The position numbers and the translations under genes were made by a program. Below the pieces are notes generated by a model. The model was not told the DNA's origin. It worked only from the letters and a program-made list of their open reading frames with translations, and made no database searches. From an uncultured Roseovarius sp. (GTDB taxonomy: Bacteria > Pseudomonadota > Alphaproteobacteria > Rhodobacterales > Rhodobacteraceae): a DNA stretch of 64,000 nt. The first letter of the stretch is position 1, and the number at the start of each line of letters is the position of its first letter. The stretch is taken from positions 1,478,366 through 1,542,365 of the forward strand of contig OX638333.1 in NCBI GenBank assembly GCA_951812895.1. Direction: 5' to 3'. This document shows, piece by piece, positions 7,945 through 16,637 of this stretch.

Positions 7945-9174
7945 TCAGGTCCCGGTGATTCCCCGCAACCGTTCTGATCGACGTCTGAGCAGTTCCACGG
8001 TTGTCAGCAAGGCAATCGAGATCACCACGAGGATCGTAGCCACCGCCAGAATGGTTGGTGAAATCTGCTCCCGCAGGCCTGTGAACATCTGCCATGGCAG
8101 TGTTTTCTGCGATGCAGAGCCGACAAAGAGCACCACAACCACCTCGTCAAAGGAAGTGATAAAGGCAAAGAGACCACCCGAGATCACACCGGGCAGGATC
8201 AGCGGCATCTGCACTTTGAAGAAGGTCGTCACCGGGTCAGCCCCCATATTGGCCGCGGCCCGCGTCAGAGAACGATCAAAGCCGACCAGTGTTGCCGTCA
8301 CGGTGATGATCACGAAGGGAACACCAAGCACGGCGTGAGCCAGAATTACCTTGATATAACCTACGAAGTTTTTGCCGAGACCAAGCGTACCTTCCAGGAA
8401 GTTTCCAACCTGTGAGTAAAAGAAGAACATGCCGGTCGCTGAGATGATCAGGGGAACAATCATCGGAGAGATCAGCATCGCCATGATTGCCCGACGTCCC
8501 GGAACGTGGCTTTGCGACAGGCCGATAGCCGCGAGCGTACCCAAGCTGACCGAAATGATTGTCGCCATTGGCGCGATCAACAGTGAATTTTTAAAGCTGC
8601 GCTGCCATTCGTTGTTGGTCATGAAATCGCGATAATGCTTGAGCGAATACCCTTCCGGATCAAACCGCAGCATTTCCGGTGTGAAGGTAAAGAAGTCTTG
8701 TGCGTTAAAGCTAAGCGGGAGGACCACCAGAATAGGCGTAATCAGGAAGATAAAAATCGCGCCACAAATCGTGCGGAACCCGTAGTGCCAGAGCACCTGA
8801 TTAGAGGTCAGATAGGTAGGCAGGCCTTTGCGGTACTGACGATAATGCACCCAAAAGATCAACCGGGCCGCAATCACCCCGAAGATCACGCCACCAACGG
8901 CACCGCCCATGCTACCCAGGGCAAGCCCGATCAGAGCGCCGAGCAGAGCGCTTACGATCATTGCAGGGCGCGCCACGTCAAAGAGCGAGACAAGTGCGTA
9001 GGAAAAGCCGATTGCCAGAGCAGCCCCGGCACCCACGGTGAGCAGGAATTCAGAAAAGTCCGATGCTGTGGATACACCCGCGACAAAGCTGATTGCTGCC
9101 ACCACCAAGCCGACCAGAGACAGCGTGAAGGAAAGTGAGATGGGTACAGTTGTGTTATCTAAGGTATTTGCCAT
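7945..9174 (-). CDS. ABC transporter permease, PotC-like, with extra N-terminal membrane domain
   Basis: This is a 409-aa inner membrane protein. The C-terminal 275 residues are a classical PotC-type permease, with the EAA-loop motif near DRSLTRAAANMGADPVTTFFKVQMPLILPG and a FITSFDEVVV segment. The first about 115 residues add several hydrophobic helices (SFTLSLVGLVVAAISFVAG, AGAALAIGFSYALVSLF, GGVIFGVIAARLIFW) absent from E. coli PotC. It is last of a four-gene minus-strand operon (ATPase, binding protein, two permeases). Spermidine/putrescine-type uptake is inferred from family; the exact ligand is unknown. Confidence 0.87.
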   Translation of the reverse strand: MANTLDNTTVPISLSFTLSLVGLVVAAISFVAGVSTASDFSEFLLTVGAGAALAIGFSYALVSLFDVARPAMIVSALLGALIGLALGSMGGAVGGVIFGVIAARLIFWVHYRQYRKGLPTYLTSNQVLWHYGFRTICGAIFIFLITPILVVLPLSFNAQDFFTFTPEMLRFDPEGYSLKHYRDFMTNNEWQRSFKNSLLIAPMATIISVSLGTLAAIGLSQSHVPGRRAIMAMLISPMIVPLIISATGMFFFYSQVGNFLEGTLGLGKNFVGYIKVILAHAVLGVPFVIITVTATLVGFDRSLTRAAANMGADPVTTFFKVQMPLILPGVISGGLFAFITSFDEVVVVLFVGSASQKTLPWQMFTGLREQISPTILAVATILVVISIALLTTVELLRRRSERLRGITGT

Positions 9175-9180
9175 TTTTCT

Positions 9181-10452
9181 TTACCCCAGCTTCACGTTAT
9201 CGATGCCGACAATCTTGTCGTAGCACCAGTATAATAGGAGGACGACGCCCAGCAGGATCGTGCCGAGAGCCGCCGCAAGACCCCAGTTCAGAGAGCTTGA
9301 AATGTGATAGGCGATCCGGTTCGAGATGAAGACACCTTTGGTGCCGCCAACGATTTCGGGCGTGATGTAGTAACCAATCGAGAGGATGAACACGAGGATC
9401 GAACCCGCCCCAATTCCGGGAATGGTCTGTGGGAAATAGACCCTCCAGAATGCTGTCCAGTTGGTCGCGCCAAGGGATTTGGCCGCGCGCAGATAGGTCG
9501 GGTTGATCGTCTGCATCACCGAATACATCGGCAGGATCATGAAAGGCAGCAGGATATGCGTCATCGCTGTGATGGTGCCGAACTGGTTGTTGATCATGAT
9601 CAGCCGGTTTGCATCATCCACAAGACCAAGCCAGACCAGCACATCGTTGATCACGCCCTGTTGCTGCAACATGACCTTCCACGCCGATGTCCGTACGAGC
9701 AGCGAGGTCCAGAAGGGCAGCAGTACAAGGATCATAAGAACGTTCGCCTTGCGCGCTGGCAGGTTCGCAAGAATCCAGGCCACCGGGTATCCCAGAAGGA
9801 CACAGAAGCCCATGATCGTCAGTGACATGATCAATGTACGGATAAACAGTTTTATCAGTATCTGTTTATCTTCCGGCTGTGCTTGAATACCTTCGGGCGT
9901 TTTCTGCATGTCGATCGCGTTCAGGAAGTACCCTGCGGTCGTGGCAGATGAATGTGTTTGGATCGTTTTCCAGACCTCAATATCACCCCAGCCATCATGC
10001 AAATCGAGGAACTTTTGCTTGTAGGGTCCGTCATTCGGAGGATCCCATTTTTTGATCGCGCGCCCGGATTTTCGGAACATCGAGGCGATGCCGGTTTTTT
10101 CATAATTCAGTCGGGTGCCAAGCTTGGTATGATCCTTGGCATCAACCGCCTTTTTCATGTCTAAGGCTAATGCGGCATAAACGGATTCATCAGGCAGTGC
10201 GCCGGTTGAGGAATCCCAACTGGCCAGTGCAGTGACCGCGTTCGGTAAAGTGCGCGAGACAATTTCGTTATCCACCGAACGGCTAAGCATCGAAACAATC
10301 GGCACAATGAATGACAAAAAGACAAATATCAGCAAAGGCGCGATTAGCATCAGCGCACGGATTTTCTGTACCCTTAAAGCGCGAGCCAAACTACGTTTCA
10401 GCGGTGTTCCATCAGCGGCCAGAACCGGCCCGGATTGTGTCGCGTCGCTCAT
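9181..10452 (-). CDS. ABC transporter permease, PotB-like, with large periplasmic insert
   Basis: This 423-aa permease follows the binding-protein gene. After the first transmembrane helix (about 33-53) comes a roughly 150-residue soluble stretch (SVDNEIVSRTLP to PEDKQILIKLF), much longer than in E. coli PotB. The standard helices then follow, with the EAA loop NPTYLRAAKSLGATNWTAFWRVYFPQTIPG. ATGAGCGAC is preceded by GGGGAC. It pairs with the PotC-like permease six bases downstream. The insert could contact the binding protein; that is inference. Confidence 0.87.
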   Translation of the reverse strand: MSDATQSGPVLAADGTPLKRSLARALRVQKIRALMLIAPLLIFVFLSFIVPIVSMLSRSVDNEIVSRTLPNAVTALASWDSSTGALPDESVYAALALDMKKAVDAKDHTKLGTRLNYEKTGIASMFRKSGRAIKKWDPPNDGPYKQKFLDLHDGWGDIEVWKTIQTHSSATTAGYFLNAIDMQKTPEGIQAQPEDKQILIKLFIRTLIMSLTIMGFCVLLGYPVAWILANLPARKANVLMILVLLPFWTSLLVRTSAWKVMLQQQGVINDVLVWLGLVDDANRLIMINNQFGTITAMTHILLPFMILPMYSVMQTINPTYLRAAKSLGATNWTAFWRVYFPQTIPGIGAGSILVFILSIGYYITPEIVGGTKGVFISNRIAYHISSSLNWGLAAALGTILLGVVLLLYWCYDKIVGIDNVKLG

Positions 10453-10510
10453 TTTTGTCCCCGTCAGTCGATTTCGTTTTTTTTGTTTAAGTGACTAACT
10501 AAACTTGGTT

Positions 10511-10534
10511 GAAGGGGGCCAGACGGCCCCCTTC
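10511..10534 (-). other. GC-rich stem-loop between binding-protein and permease genes
   Basis: GAAGGGGGCC and GGCCCCCTTC form a perfect 10-bp stem with a 4-base loop. On the minus strand it lies just after the binding-protein stop and has no immediate U-run. Such stems protect the 5' message or attenuate, giving more binding protein than permease. Confidence 0.6.
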
Positions 10535-10551
10535 GGGATAGTCAGGTCGGC

Positions 10552-11643
10552 TTACTTGGCAAGCCACGCCTGGAATTTGGCGTCGATATCATCACGATAA
10601 TCGGCCCAGAACTCGTAGTTATAGAGGAACGTGTTCTGTGCGTTGTTCGGATCGGTTGGCATATGTGGTGCCATATCGATACCCAGATCGGCGTGCTGAC
10701 CAACCAGTGGTGCAGACGACGCACGTGCAGGACCGTAGGAGATCCACTTGGCCTGATCCGCAAGACGCTGCGTGTCAGTTGCAAAGTAGATGTAGTCCAG
10801 CGCACGGGCTTTACGCTCGTCGCTCAGGCCGGCAGGAATGATCCAGCCGTCAAGGTCAAACACCTGCGCGTCCCAAAGCATGGCAACGGGCTGATTTTGC
10901 TCTTCGATTACGCTGAAGAGACGACCGTTATAGGTAGAGCCCATAACAATTTCACCGTCTGCCAAAAGCTGAGGAGTGTCAGCGCCTGCTGACCACCAGA
11001 CAACGCTGTCTTTGATGGTACCCAGTTTCGCAAGAGCCTGATCCTGACCTTCGGAAGTGGCCAGAACGTCATAAACATCGTCTTTTGCAACGCCGTCACA
11101 GAGCAGAGCCCATTCCATGTTGTTAATCGGACGCTTTTCAAGCGAACGCTTGCCAGGATATGCATCCAGATCAAAAATCGAGCAGATTTCGGATGGTGGG
11201 TTGTCACCAACCAGATCGGTGCGATAGCCGAAAGTGGTCGAGTATACGATCTGAGGAATGAAGCATTCGGAAACCAGAAGGTCACCAAAATCATCAGCAG
11301 CCGATGTGCCATCAGGTGCAGGTGCCAGCATGGTGTCTGGGTCGATTTCCATTGCAAGACCTTCGTCGCACAGACGGATCGCGTCCGCGGCAACCACGTC
11401 AACCACATCCCAGGTCACGTTGCCGGCTTCGTCCATTGCGCGCAGTTTTGCCACGGCTTCAGCAGAGCTGTCATCGTTAATGATGGTCACGCCAGATTTG
11501 GCCGAATACGGATCATGATAGGCATTTTTCTGCGATTTGGTGTAGGCGCCGCCCCATGACACGATGGTCATCTCTTCGGCAGCCACTGCACCCGCAGCGA
11601 CAGTCAGTGCCGTCGTAGCAAGCAGAGTTTTTGTCAGTTTCAT
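10552..11643 (-). CDS. ABC transporter substrate-binding protein, PotD/PotF-like
   Basis: This 363-aa protein has a signal peptide at 1-22 (MKLTKTLLATTALTVAAGAVAAE), followed by a type-II periplasmic binding fold beginning EEMTIVSWGGAYTKSQ. Later segments (CFIPQIVYSTTFGYRTD, GEIVMGSTYNGR, GWIIPAGLSDERKARALDYIYFATD) match extracellular solute-binding family 1 proteins of spermidine/putrescine systems. GGGAGA lies eight bases before ATG. It is second in the operon after the ATPase. The ligand is most likely a polyamine or related amine, but is not proven by sequence. Confidence 0.87.
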   Translation of the reverse strand: MKLTKTLLATTALTVAAGAVAAEEMTIVSWGGAYTKSQKNAYHDPYSAKSGVTIINDDSSAEAVAKLRAMDEAGNVTWDVVDVVAADAIRLCDEGLAMEIDPDTMLAPAPDGTSAADDFGDLLVSECFIPQIVYSTTFGYRTDLVGDNPPSEICSIFDLDAYPGKRSLEKRPINNMEWALLCDGVAKDDVYDVLATSEGQDQALAKLGTIKDSVVWWSAGADTPQLLADGEIVMGSTYNGRLFSVIEEQNQPVAMLWDAQVFDLDGWIIPAGLSDERKARALDYIYFATDTQRLADQAKWISYGPARASSAPLVGQHADLGIDMAPHMPTDPNNAQNTFLYNYEFWADYRDDIDAKFQAWLAK

Positions 11644-11756
11644 CTTTGTTTCTCCCTAGAGTTTACCCGTTGATGATAGTTGGGGCTCTGGTCTCGGGTA
11701 TCGCAACCAAGCCCGCTGTTCATCACACCCGTTTCGGATGTGATATCCCTCACACC

Positions 11757-12857
11757 TTATGCATCTAGCGCCCGGCAATCCTGTGGCAACCAACCGATAT
11801 CGATCATCTCGCCAGGTTTCAGGCGCACCTGGTCAGGTGCATTTCGTGTTTTTACAACAAATTCATCATTTCCAGCCACACGCAGACGAGTGCGGAAAAT
11901 GTCACCCATATAGATGAATTCCAGCACTTCGGCCTTCAATGTGTGCGCGCCTTCCTGCAAACGATCTTTGTTGAACTCAACCCGTTCAGGACGGATTGAA
12001 ACGCGGGTCTTTTCACCGACCTCGCTAACGTTGATTGGTTTACAGTCGATCAGTTCGCCATCTTCAAGCTCGACGACGGCCTGCTCTCCCTTGATCTCTT
12101 TCACAGTACCCATCATTGTGTTGTTTTCGCCAATGAACTGCGCAACGAAACTGTTTTTCGGCTCTTCGTAAAGCGTATCAGGTGGGTCCAGCTGCTGAAT
12201 GCGGCCATCGTCAAATACCGCAACGCGGTCTGACATTGTCAGCGCCTCTGTCTGGTCGTGGGTCACGTAAACTGTGGTAATTCCCAGTTCGTGCGCCAGG
12301 TGCGTGATTTCAAACTGCATCTTTTCTCGCAGCTGCTTGTCCAGCGCGCCAAGCGGCTCATCCATCAAAACCAGCTCGGGTTCAAACACAAGCGCCCGCG
12401 CCAATGCAACCCGCTGTTGCTGGCCACCGGAAAGCTGGGCCGGGCGACGGCTGCCAAAGGCACCCATCTCAACCATGTCCAACGCGCGCATAACCTTTTC
12501 TTCACGATCGGATTTGCCGATTTTGCGCACTTCAAGCGGGAAGCTCAGATTCTCGGCAATGGTCATATGCGGGAATAGCGCATAATTCTGGAATACCATG
12601 CCGATGCCGCGTTTATGTGGTGGAATGTTGTTGATCGAAACCCCGTCAAGAAGGATCTTGCCATGTGTGGCTGTTTCAAACCCAGCAAGCATCATCAGGC
12701 AGGTGGTTTTTCCGGAACCAGACGGCCCGAGCATAGTCAGAAACTCACCCTTGGGCATCGAAAGGTTCAGATCTTTGACGACTAAAGTTTCACCATCGTA
12801 GCTTTTCTGTACACGCTCAAAAGATACGAACGCATCGCTGTTCTGCGATTTGGCCAA
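11757..12857 (-). CDS. ABC transporter ATPase, PotA-like
   Basis: This 366-aa ATPase is first in the operon. Walker A is GPSGSGKT (44-51), the signature LSGGQQQR, Walker B LVLMDEP, and the H-loop [10 protein letters not shown]; a C-terminal TOBE domain ([21 protein letters not shown]) follows. The start codon is TTG, with GGGGAGA five bases ahead and no better ATG nearby. It energises polyamine-type uptake from the cytoplasmic side. The 230-base region upstream holds a GATCAAA motif shared with neighbouring promoters. Confidence 0.9.
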   Translation of the reverse strand: MAKSQNSDAFVSFERVQKSYDGETLVVKDLNLSMPKGEFLTMLGPSGSGKTTCLMMLAGFETATHGKILLDGVSINNIPPHKRGIGMVFQNYALFPHMTIAENLSFPLEVRKIGKSDREEKVMRALDMVEMGAFGSRRPAQLSGGQQQRVALARALVFEPELVLMDEPLGALDKQLREKMQFEITHLAHELGITTVYVTHDQTEALTMSDRVAVFDDGRIQQLDPPDTLYEEPKNSFVAQFIGENNTMMGTVKEIKGEQAVVELEDGELIDCKPINVSEVGEKTRVSIRPERVEFNKDRLQEGAHTLKAEVLEFIYMGDIFRTRLRVAGNDEFVVKTRNAPDQVRLKPGEMIDIGWLPQDCRALDA

Positions 12858-13001
12858 GATAGTCTCCCCGTTGTTTTTATGTGCGGTTACCCGCCTTCTT
12901 CATAGAACTAAAACCGTATTCACTAAGCGATGCAAGCGATTTGCGGCATTGTATTTATGATTCGCGACGAATTCCAAGTGACACCTAACCCCTTGGCCCG
13001 A

Positions 13002-13011
13002 TTCGATCAAA
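13002..13011. promoter_or_regulatory. GATCAAA motif, copy 1 (upstream of the first ABC operon)
   Basis: TTCGATCAAA differs by one base from the palindrome TTTGATCAAA found between gntR and potF. It lies 145 bases upstream of the ATPase gene. A shared operator for the GntR regulator of this region is inferred. Confidence 0.35.
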
Positions 13012-13090
13012 TTTGGCAGCAACGATGAATCAGGATTGAATGCGACCAGATATCAGAAATTAGCGACCAATTTTGGCGACAGTGCTAGCG

Positions 13091-13699
13091 TTAAGTATGG
13101 TTCCAGTCGTCCGGATCGGACGAATTATTTGGCGACAAACCGATAATATCCCCTTCGGTTGAACACCCCAACCCCAGAACTGTGCGGTTTGCATAGCCGA
13201 AATAGGCGGATACCTGGTTGATCTCGAGAATTTCACCGTCTGAATATCCTTGGCCTCGCAAATTCTGCACATCTGATTCTGCCAGTTGCCATGGAGATTC
13301 TGTCAGGACGCGCGCATAGTGCAGCGCGCATTTCTGGGCATCACTGAGCGGGGCTGCCTGGACATCACGAGATTCGATTGCGACCATTATCGCATCAACA
13401 CGTGGATCGTTTTTCAACAACCTCCGCAACCCCGCCAAGTGATGATCCACACAATAAGTGCAATGATTCAGCGAGCTGACCCAGACACCAAGCGTTTCGA
13501 GGAACCATTTCGGAATCGTATTCGCCGAGTGATGTAACACGTGCTTGTAAATTGCCATGTGCCCCTCCATCGTATGAGGGCGCAGGCTGTGCATCATCAT
13601 GATGTTGTCGACGTTGTAGTCCGGCCCTTTGACGCGGTCATAAAGTGTTTTCAACTTGCCAGTTGCATTGTCATAGGGAACGGTTTCGATCCACGGCAT
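13091..13699 (-). CDS. Peroxidase-related protein, carboxymuconolactone decarboxylase (AhpD-like) family
   Basis: This 202-aa protein carries the AhpD-type redox motif: Glu68, then CTYCVDHH with Cys80, Cys83 and His87, in a helical bundle typical of uncharacterised peroxidase-related enzymes. It starts MPWIETVPYDNATGKLKTLYDRV, the usual start of that subfamily, with a GAGG ribosome site. It would reduce peroxides or act as a thiol redox protein. It lies in the polyamine region, where amine oxidation can release peroxide; that link is inference. Confidence 0.82.
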   Translation of the reverse strand: MPWIETVPYDNATGKLKTLYDRVKGPDYNVDNIMMMHSLRPHTMEGHMAIYKHVLHHSANTIPKWFLETLGVWVSSLNHCTYCVDHHLAGLRRLLKNDPRVDAIMVAIESRDVQAAPLSDAQKCALHYARVLTESPWQLAESDVQNLRGQGYSDGEILEINQVSAYFGYANRTVLGLGCSTEGDIIGLSPNNSSDPDDWNHT

Positions 13700-13765
13700 G
13701 TTCGTGCCTCTTTATCTGCAGGGTGTCTGTACAGAAGAAACGAATCTCGCCAAAAATTACAGACC

Positions 13766-14308
13766 TTACTTCGAAACGCAGGTCATTTCCCAAGCACAAC
13801 GTGTCAGACGATAGCATTTCCACAGAACCTTGGACCCCGAAAGATCAAGCTCTGCATCATAGGCATGAACCGCACCGAGTTTGGCGGTGGCTTTTTGCGA
13901 ACGAATGTTGGTGGGGTCAATGTGGAACCAAACCGCATCAAAGCTTTTGAATGCATGATCAAGCATGAGGCGTTTGAGTTCGAAATTTGCAACACCTCCC
14001 CAATATGCATTGTTCAGAAAGGTAAACCCGATGGAAATCGTGTCTGGCAAATCAGGGGCGGTGTAGTATTTGGAGCAGCCGATAACCTGGTTTCTCGCTA
14101 TGTCCAGAACCACCAGGGTACCGCCTCGTTCGAGCAACATATCGAAGTATGGCCGAAACACTTCTGGCTTGTAACGGTCTTTGGAGGGATGCCCGGACCA
14201 GATCGCCGGATTGGCAGCAGCAGCGAATAACGCGTCAAAATCTGTTGCCGAAAGCGGCCTCAGCGACAGAGAAGTCCCCTGTAGCTGAGGCTGATTGTTG
14301 AATGTCAT
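13766..14308 (-). CDS. GNAT-family N-acetyltransferase (RimJ/RimL type)
   Basis: This 180-aa protein starts at the ATG at 14308, which overlaps the stop of the aminotransferase gene in TGATG; the longer frame upstream is antisense-like and is not used. Seen: GTSLSLRPLSATDFDALFAAAANP (family start), VIGCSKYY, SIGFTFLNNAYWGGVANFELKRLMLDHAF and HIDPTNIRSQKATAKLGA (acetyl-CoA region). It transfers acetyl from acetyl-CoA to an amine. The tight coupling to an amine:pyruvate aminotransferase suggests an amine or amino acid substrate. Confidence 0.82.
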   Translation of the reverse strand: MTFNNQPQLQGTSLSLRPLSATDFDALFAAAANPAIWSGHPSKDRYKPEVFRPYFDMLLERGGTLVVLDIARNQVIGCSKYYTAPDLPDTISIGFTFLNNAYWGGVANFELKRLMLDHAFKSFDAVWFHIDPTNIRSQKATAKLGAVHAYDAELDLSGSKVLWKCYRLTRCAWEMTCVSK

Positions 14309-15705
14309 CAGCTTGCTGCTTTGAGCAAACCTTCGGTCTTGAGCTGTGCATGCGCCTGATCCAGCGCTTTGTGCGCGCGGCTGACCAGCGTGTCGATCTC
14401 TGCTTTGGTGATGACCAATGGTGGAGAAATCACCATGCGATCCCCTGTGTGGCGCATGATCAGCTTGTTTGCGAAGCAATGTTCGCGACAGATCAAACCA
14501 GCAGTTCCTGCATCAGAGGCAAACTTTGCACGGCTCTCCTTGTGTGGTGTCAAAGCGATTGAACCCATGTGGCCAACGATACGCGCCTCGCCAACCAGCG
14601 GATGATCCGCGAGTGTTTCCCATTTCTCTTTGAAATAGGGGGCGATCTCTTTGCCTGCCTTTTCGACGATTTTCTCCTCGTCAAGAATACGCAGGTTTTC
14701 AAGTGCCACCGCACAGGTGACAGGATGGCCTGAGTAGGTGTATCCGTGCGAGAATTCGCAGCCATTGATCACCTCGGCCACCTCATCACAAAGCAGCGAG
14801 CCGCCGATAGGCGCATAACCAGAACTCAGGCCTTTGGCGATGGTCATGATATGCGGTTTGATGCCGAAGGTTTCAGAGCCGAACCAATTGCCGGTACGCC
14901 CAAAGCCACAAATGACCTCGTCTGCGATCAACAGAATATTATACTTGTCGCAGATACGCTGAATCTCTGGCCAATAGGTTTCTGGTGGAATGATAACGCC
15001 GCCGGCGCCCTGAACCGGCTCACCGATAAACGCAGCAACTTTGTCCTCGCCCAGTTCCAGAATGGCTTCTTCCAGAGCGCGTGCACGCATCAGGCCGAAT
15101 TCTCCTTGATCCATATCGCCGCCTTCAGCGTACCAATGCGGCTGGTCGATGTGGTGGATGTCTTCGATAGGCAGGCCGCCCTGTTCGTGCATCGGGGTCA
15201 TGCCGCCAAGGCTGGCACTGCCAACGCTGGACCCGTGGTATCCGTTTTTCCGGGCGATGATGATCTTCTTTTCTGGGCTGCCTTTTTCGGCCCAGTAGGT
15301 GCGCACGAGGCGGATATTGGTGTCGTTCGCCTCTGATCCGGAACCGGCATAGAAGACGTGGTTAAGGTCACCGGGTGTCAGCTGAGCCAGCTTTTCGGCC
15401 AGGGCGATTGCAGGTACGTGGGTGGTTTGGAAGAATGTGTTGTAATAGGGCAGCTCGCGCATTTGGCGCGCAGCAACCTCTGCCAGTTCTTCACGGCCAT
15501 ATCCAAGGTTTACACACCAGAGACCAGCCATCGCATCCAGAATTTCATTGCCTTCGCTGTCGGTCAACGTGACGCCCTTGGCGCGGGTAATGACCCGGAC
15601 ACCTTTGGCGTTCAGGTCGGCCCCATGGGTAAAGGGATGCATGTGATGTGCGGCATCAATTGCCTGTAGTTCGACGGTCGGCATGTGGTTTGTGATCATG
15701 GTCAT
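14308..15705 (-). CDS. Class III aminotransferase, putrescine/amine:pyruvate type
   Basis: This is a 465-aa PLP enzyme. Seen: THGADLNAKGVRVITRAKGVTLTDSEGNEILDAMAGLWCVNLGYG (class III start), YHGSSVGSASLGG, EPVQGAGGVIIPP, the aspartate in LLIADEVICGFGRTG and the Schiff-base lysine in IMTIAKGLSSGYAPIGG. Length and motifs match SpuC-like enzymes that remove the amino group of putrescine, or related omega-amino acid transaminases. It lies between two polyamine-type transporters and next to a GntR gene. AAAGG precedes ATG. Exact donor specificity cannot be read. Confidence 0.85.
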   Translation of the reverse strand: MTMITNHMPTVELQAIDAAHHMHPFTHGADLNAKGVRVITRAKGVTLTDSEGNEILDAMAGLWCVNLGYGREELAEVAARQMRELPYYNTFFQTTHVPAIALAEKLAQLTPGDLNHVFYAGSGSEANDTNIRLVRTYWAEKGSPEKKIIIARKNGYHGSSVGSASLGGMTPMHEQGGLPIEDIHHIDQPHWYAEGGDMDQGEFGLMRARALEEAILELGEDKVAAFIGEPVQGAGGVIIPPETYWPEIQRICDKYNILLIADEVICGFGRTGNWFGSETFGIKPHIMTIAKGLSSGYAPIGGSLLCDEVAEVINGCEFSHGYTYSGHPVTCAVALENLRILDEEKIVEKAGKEIAPYFKEKWETLADHPLVGEARIVGHMGSIALTPHKESRAKFASDAGTAGLICREHCFANKLIMRHTGDRMVISPPLVITKAEIDTLVSRAHKALDQAHAQLKTEGLLKAAS

Positions 15706-15767
15706 GGCTAAACCTTTCGCTGGAAAGAATCAGTTCGCGCGACCGTATGGCCGCCTTGTCACTAGAA

Positions 15768-15777
15768 TATGATCAAA
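15768..15777. promoter_or_regulatory. GATCAAA motif, copy 2 (upstream of the aminotransferase)
   Basis: TATGATCAAA lies 63 bases upstream of the aminotransferase start, within the 91-base gap to gntR. It differs at one position from the TTTGATCAAA site in the gntR-potF gap. Confidence 0.35.
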
Positions 15778-15796
15778 TTATCCAGTGTCAATCGAA

Positions 15797-16492
15797 TCAG
15801 TGCGCAGGCGAAGAACTCTCCAAAGACTGTCGCACTTGCTCCATACCCTGGATCACATCTTCTCTAATTGCACGGGCCGCAGATTCGGCATCTCTGGCAT
15901 GCATAGCGTCCAACATGTCCTTGTGCTTGTCGGGTAAATTCTGGGTTCCCATGCGCCCGCAAACGACCCTGAGAGACGGTCCAAACCGCAGCCAGAGACC
16001 CTCTGCCAGATTGGCCAGAATGGGTGCGTCAGCGATGTCATAAAGATGCTTGTGGAACCTGTAGTTCAGCTCAAGATATGCACGCAGATCACCCTTTGTG
16101 ATTGCTGCATCCAGCGTTTCATCTAACGCGGTCAGCCTTTCAAGGTCTTCAAGGCTGGCGCGTTCCGTTGCCCGCAATGTCAGATGTGGATCAAGCCATT
16201 GGCGGGCAAGGATTATTTCACTAATGTTGTCCGCACTCAACAGCGGAACACAAACCCGGCGATTGCCCTGAAATTCAAGAGCGCCCTCGGCCGTCAGGCG
16301 GCGAATAGCCTCTCGGACCGGGGTCATTCCGGCGTCTAATCGAGCGGTCAGCCCCTGTATCGTTACGGGCTGTCCCGGGGCCAGGTCACCGAACAGCACC
16401 AGATCACGTAACTGCCGGTAAATAACTTCATGGGCAGGAAGGCCCGTTCTGCCACTATCCTGCTGCCCCGAAATTTTCGCCGATTTGTTCAT
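15797..16492 (-). CDS. GntR-family regulator with FCD domain
   Basis: This 231-aa regulator has a winged helix at 20-88 (VIYRQLRDLVLFGDLAPGQPVT, then RLDAGMTPVREAIRRLTAEGAL). A C-terminal all-helical FCD ligand domain follows, with metal-site candidates in LNYRFHKHLY and HKDMLDAMHARDAESAARAI. It is divergent from the second binding-protein gene and co-directional with the aminotransferase, so it is the natural local regulator of polyamine uptake and breakdown. The start has GAGG. The effector is unknown. Confidence 0.9.
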   Translation of the reverse strand: MNKSAKISGQQDSGRTGLPAHEVIYRQLRDLVLFGDLAPGQPVTIQGLTARLDAGMTPVREAIRRLTAEGALEFQGNRRVCVPLLSADNISEIILARQWLDPHLTLRATERASLEDLERLTALDETLDAAITKGDLRAYLELNYRFHKHLYDIADAPILANLAEGLWLRFGPSLRVVCGRMGTQNLPDKHKDMLDAMHARDAESAARAIREDVIQGMEQVRQSLESSSPAH

Positions 16493-16583
16493 TTGCCTGC
16501 CTCATATCCGGGTCCGTTCATCAACGTCCTTGCGAGTTTACCGACTGCGTGAAAACATTACCATATTGCCATGTGCGGTTTTT

Positions 16584-16593
16584 TTTGATCAAA
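16584..16593. promoter_or_regulatory. Perfect TTTGATCAAA palindrome between gntR and potF
   Basis: TTTGATCAAA is a perfect 10-bp palindrome in the 145-base divergent gap, 45 bases upstream of the potF start. Near-copies occur at 13002 and 15768. It is a candidate GntR operator. Confidence 0.45.
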
Positions 16594-16637
16594 TCCGCGC
16601 GCACGGCATAATCATTGCCGACCAATGGGAGAACAAA

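Noticed and set aside
13541-14230. A 229-aa plus-strand ORF over the peroxidase-like and GNAT genes
   Set aside because: Crosses two well-supported minus-strand genes and has no domain.
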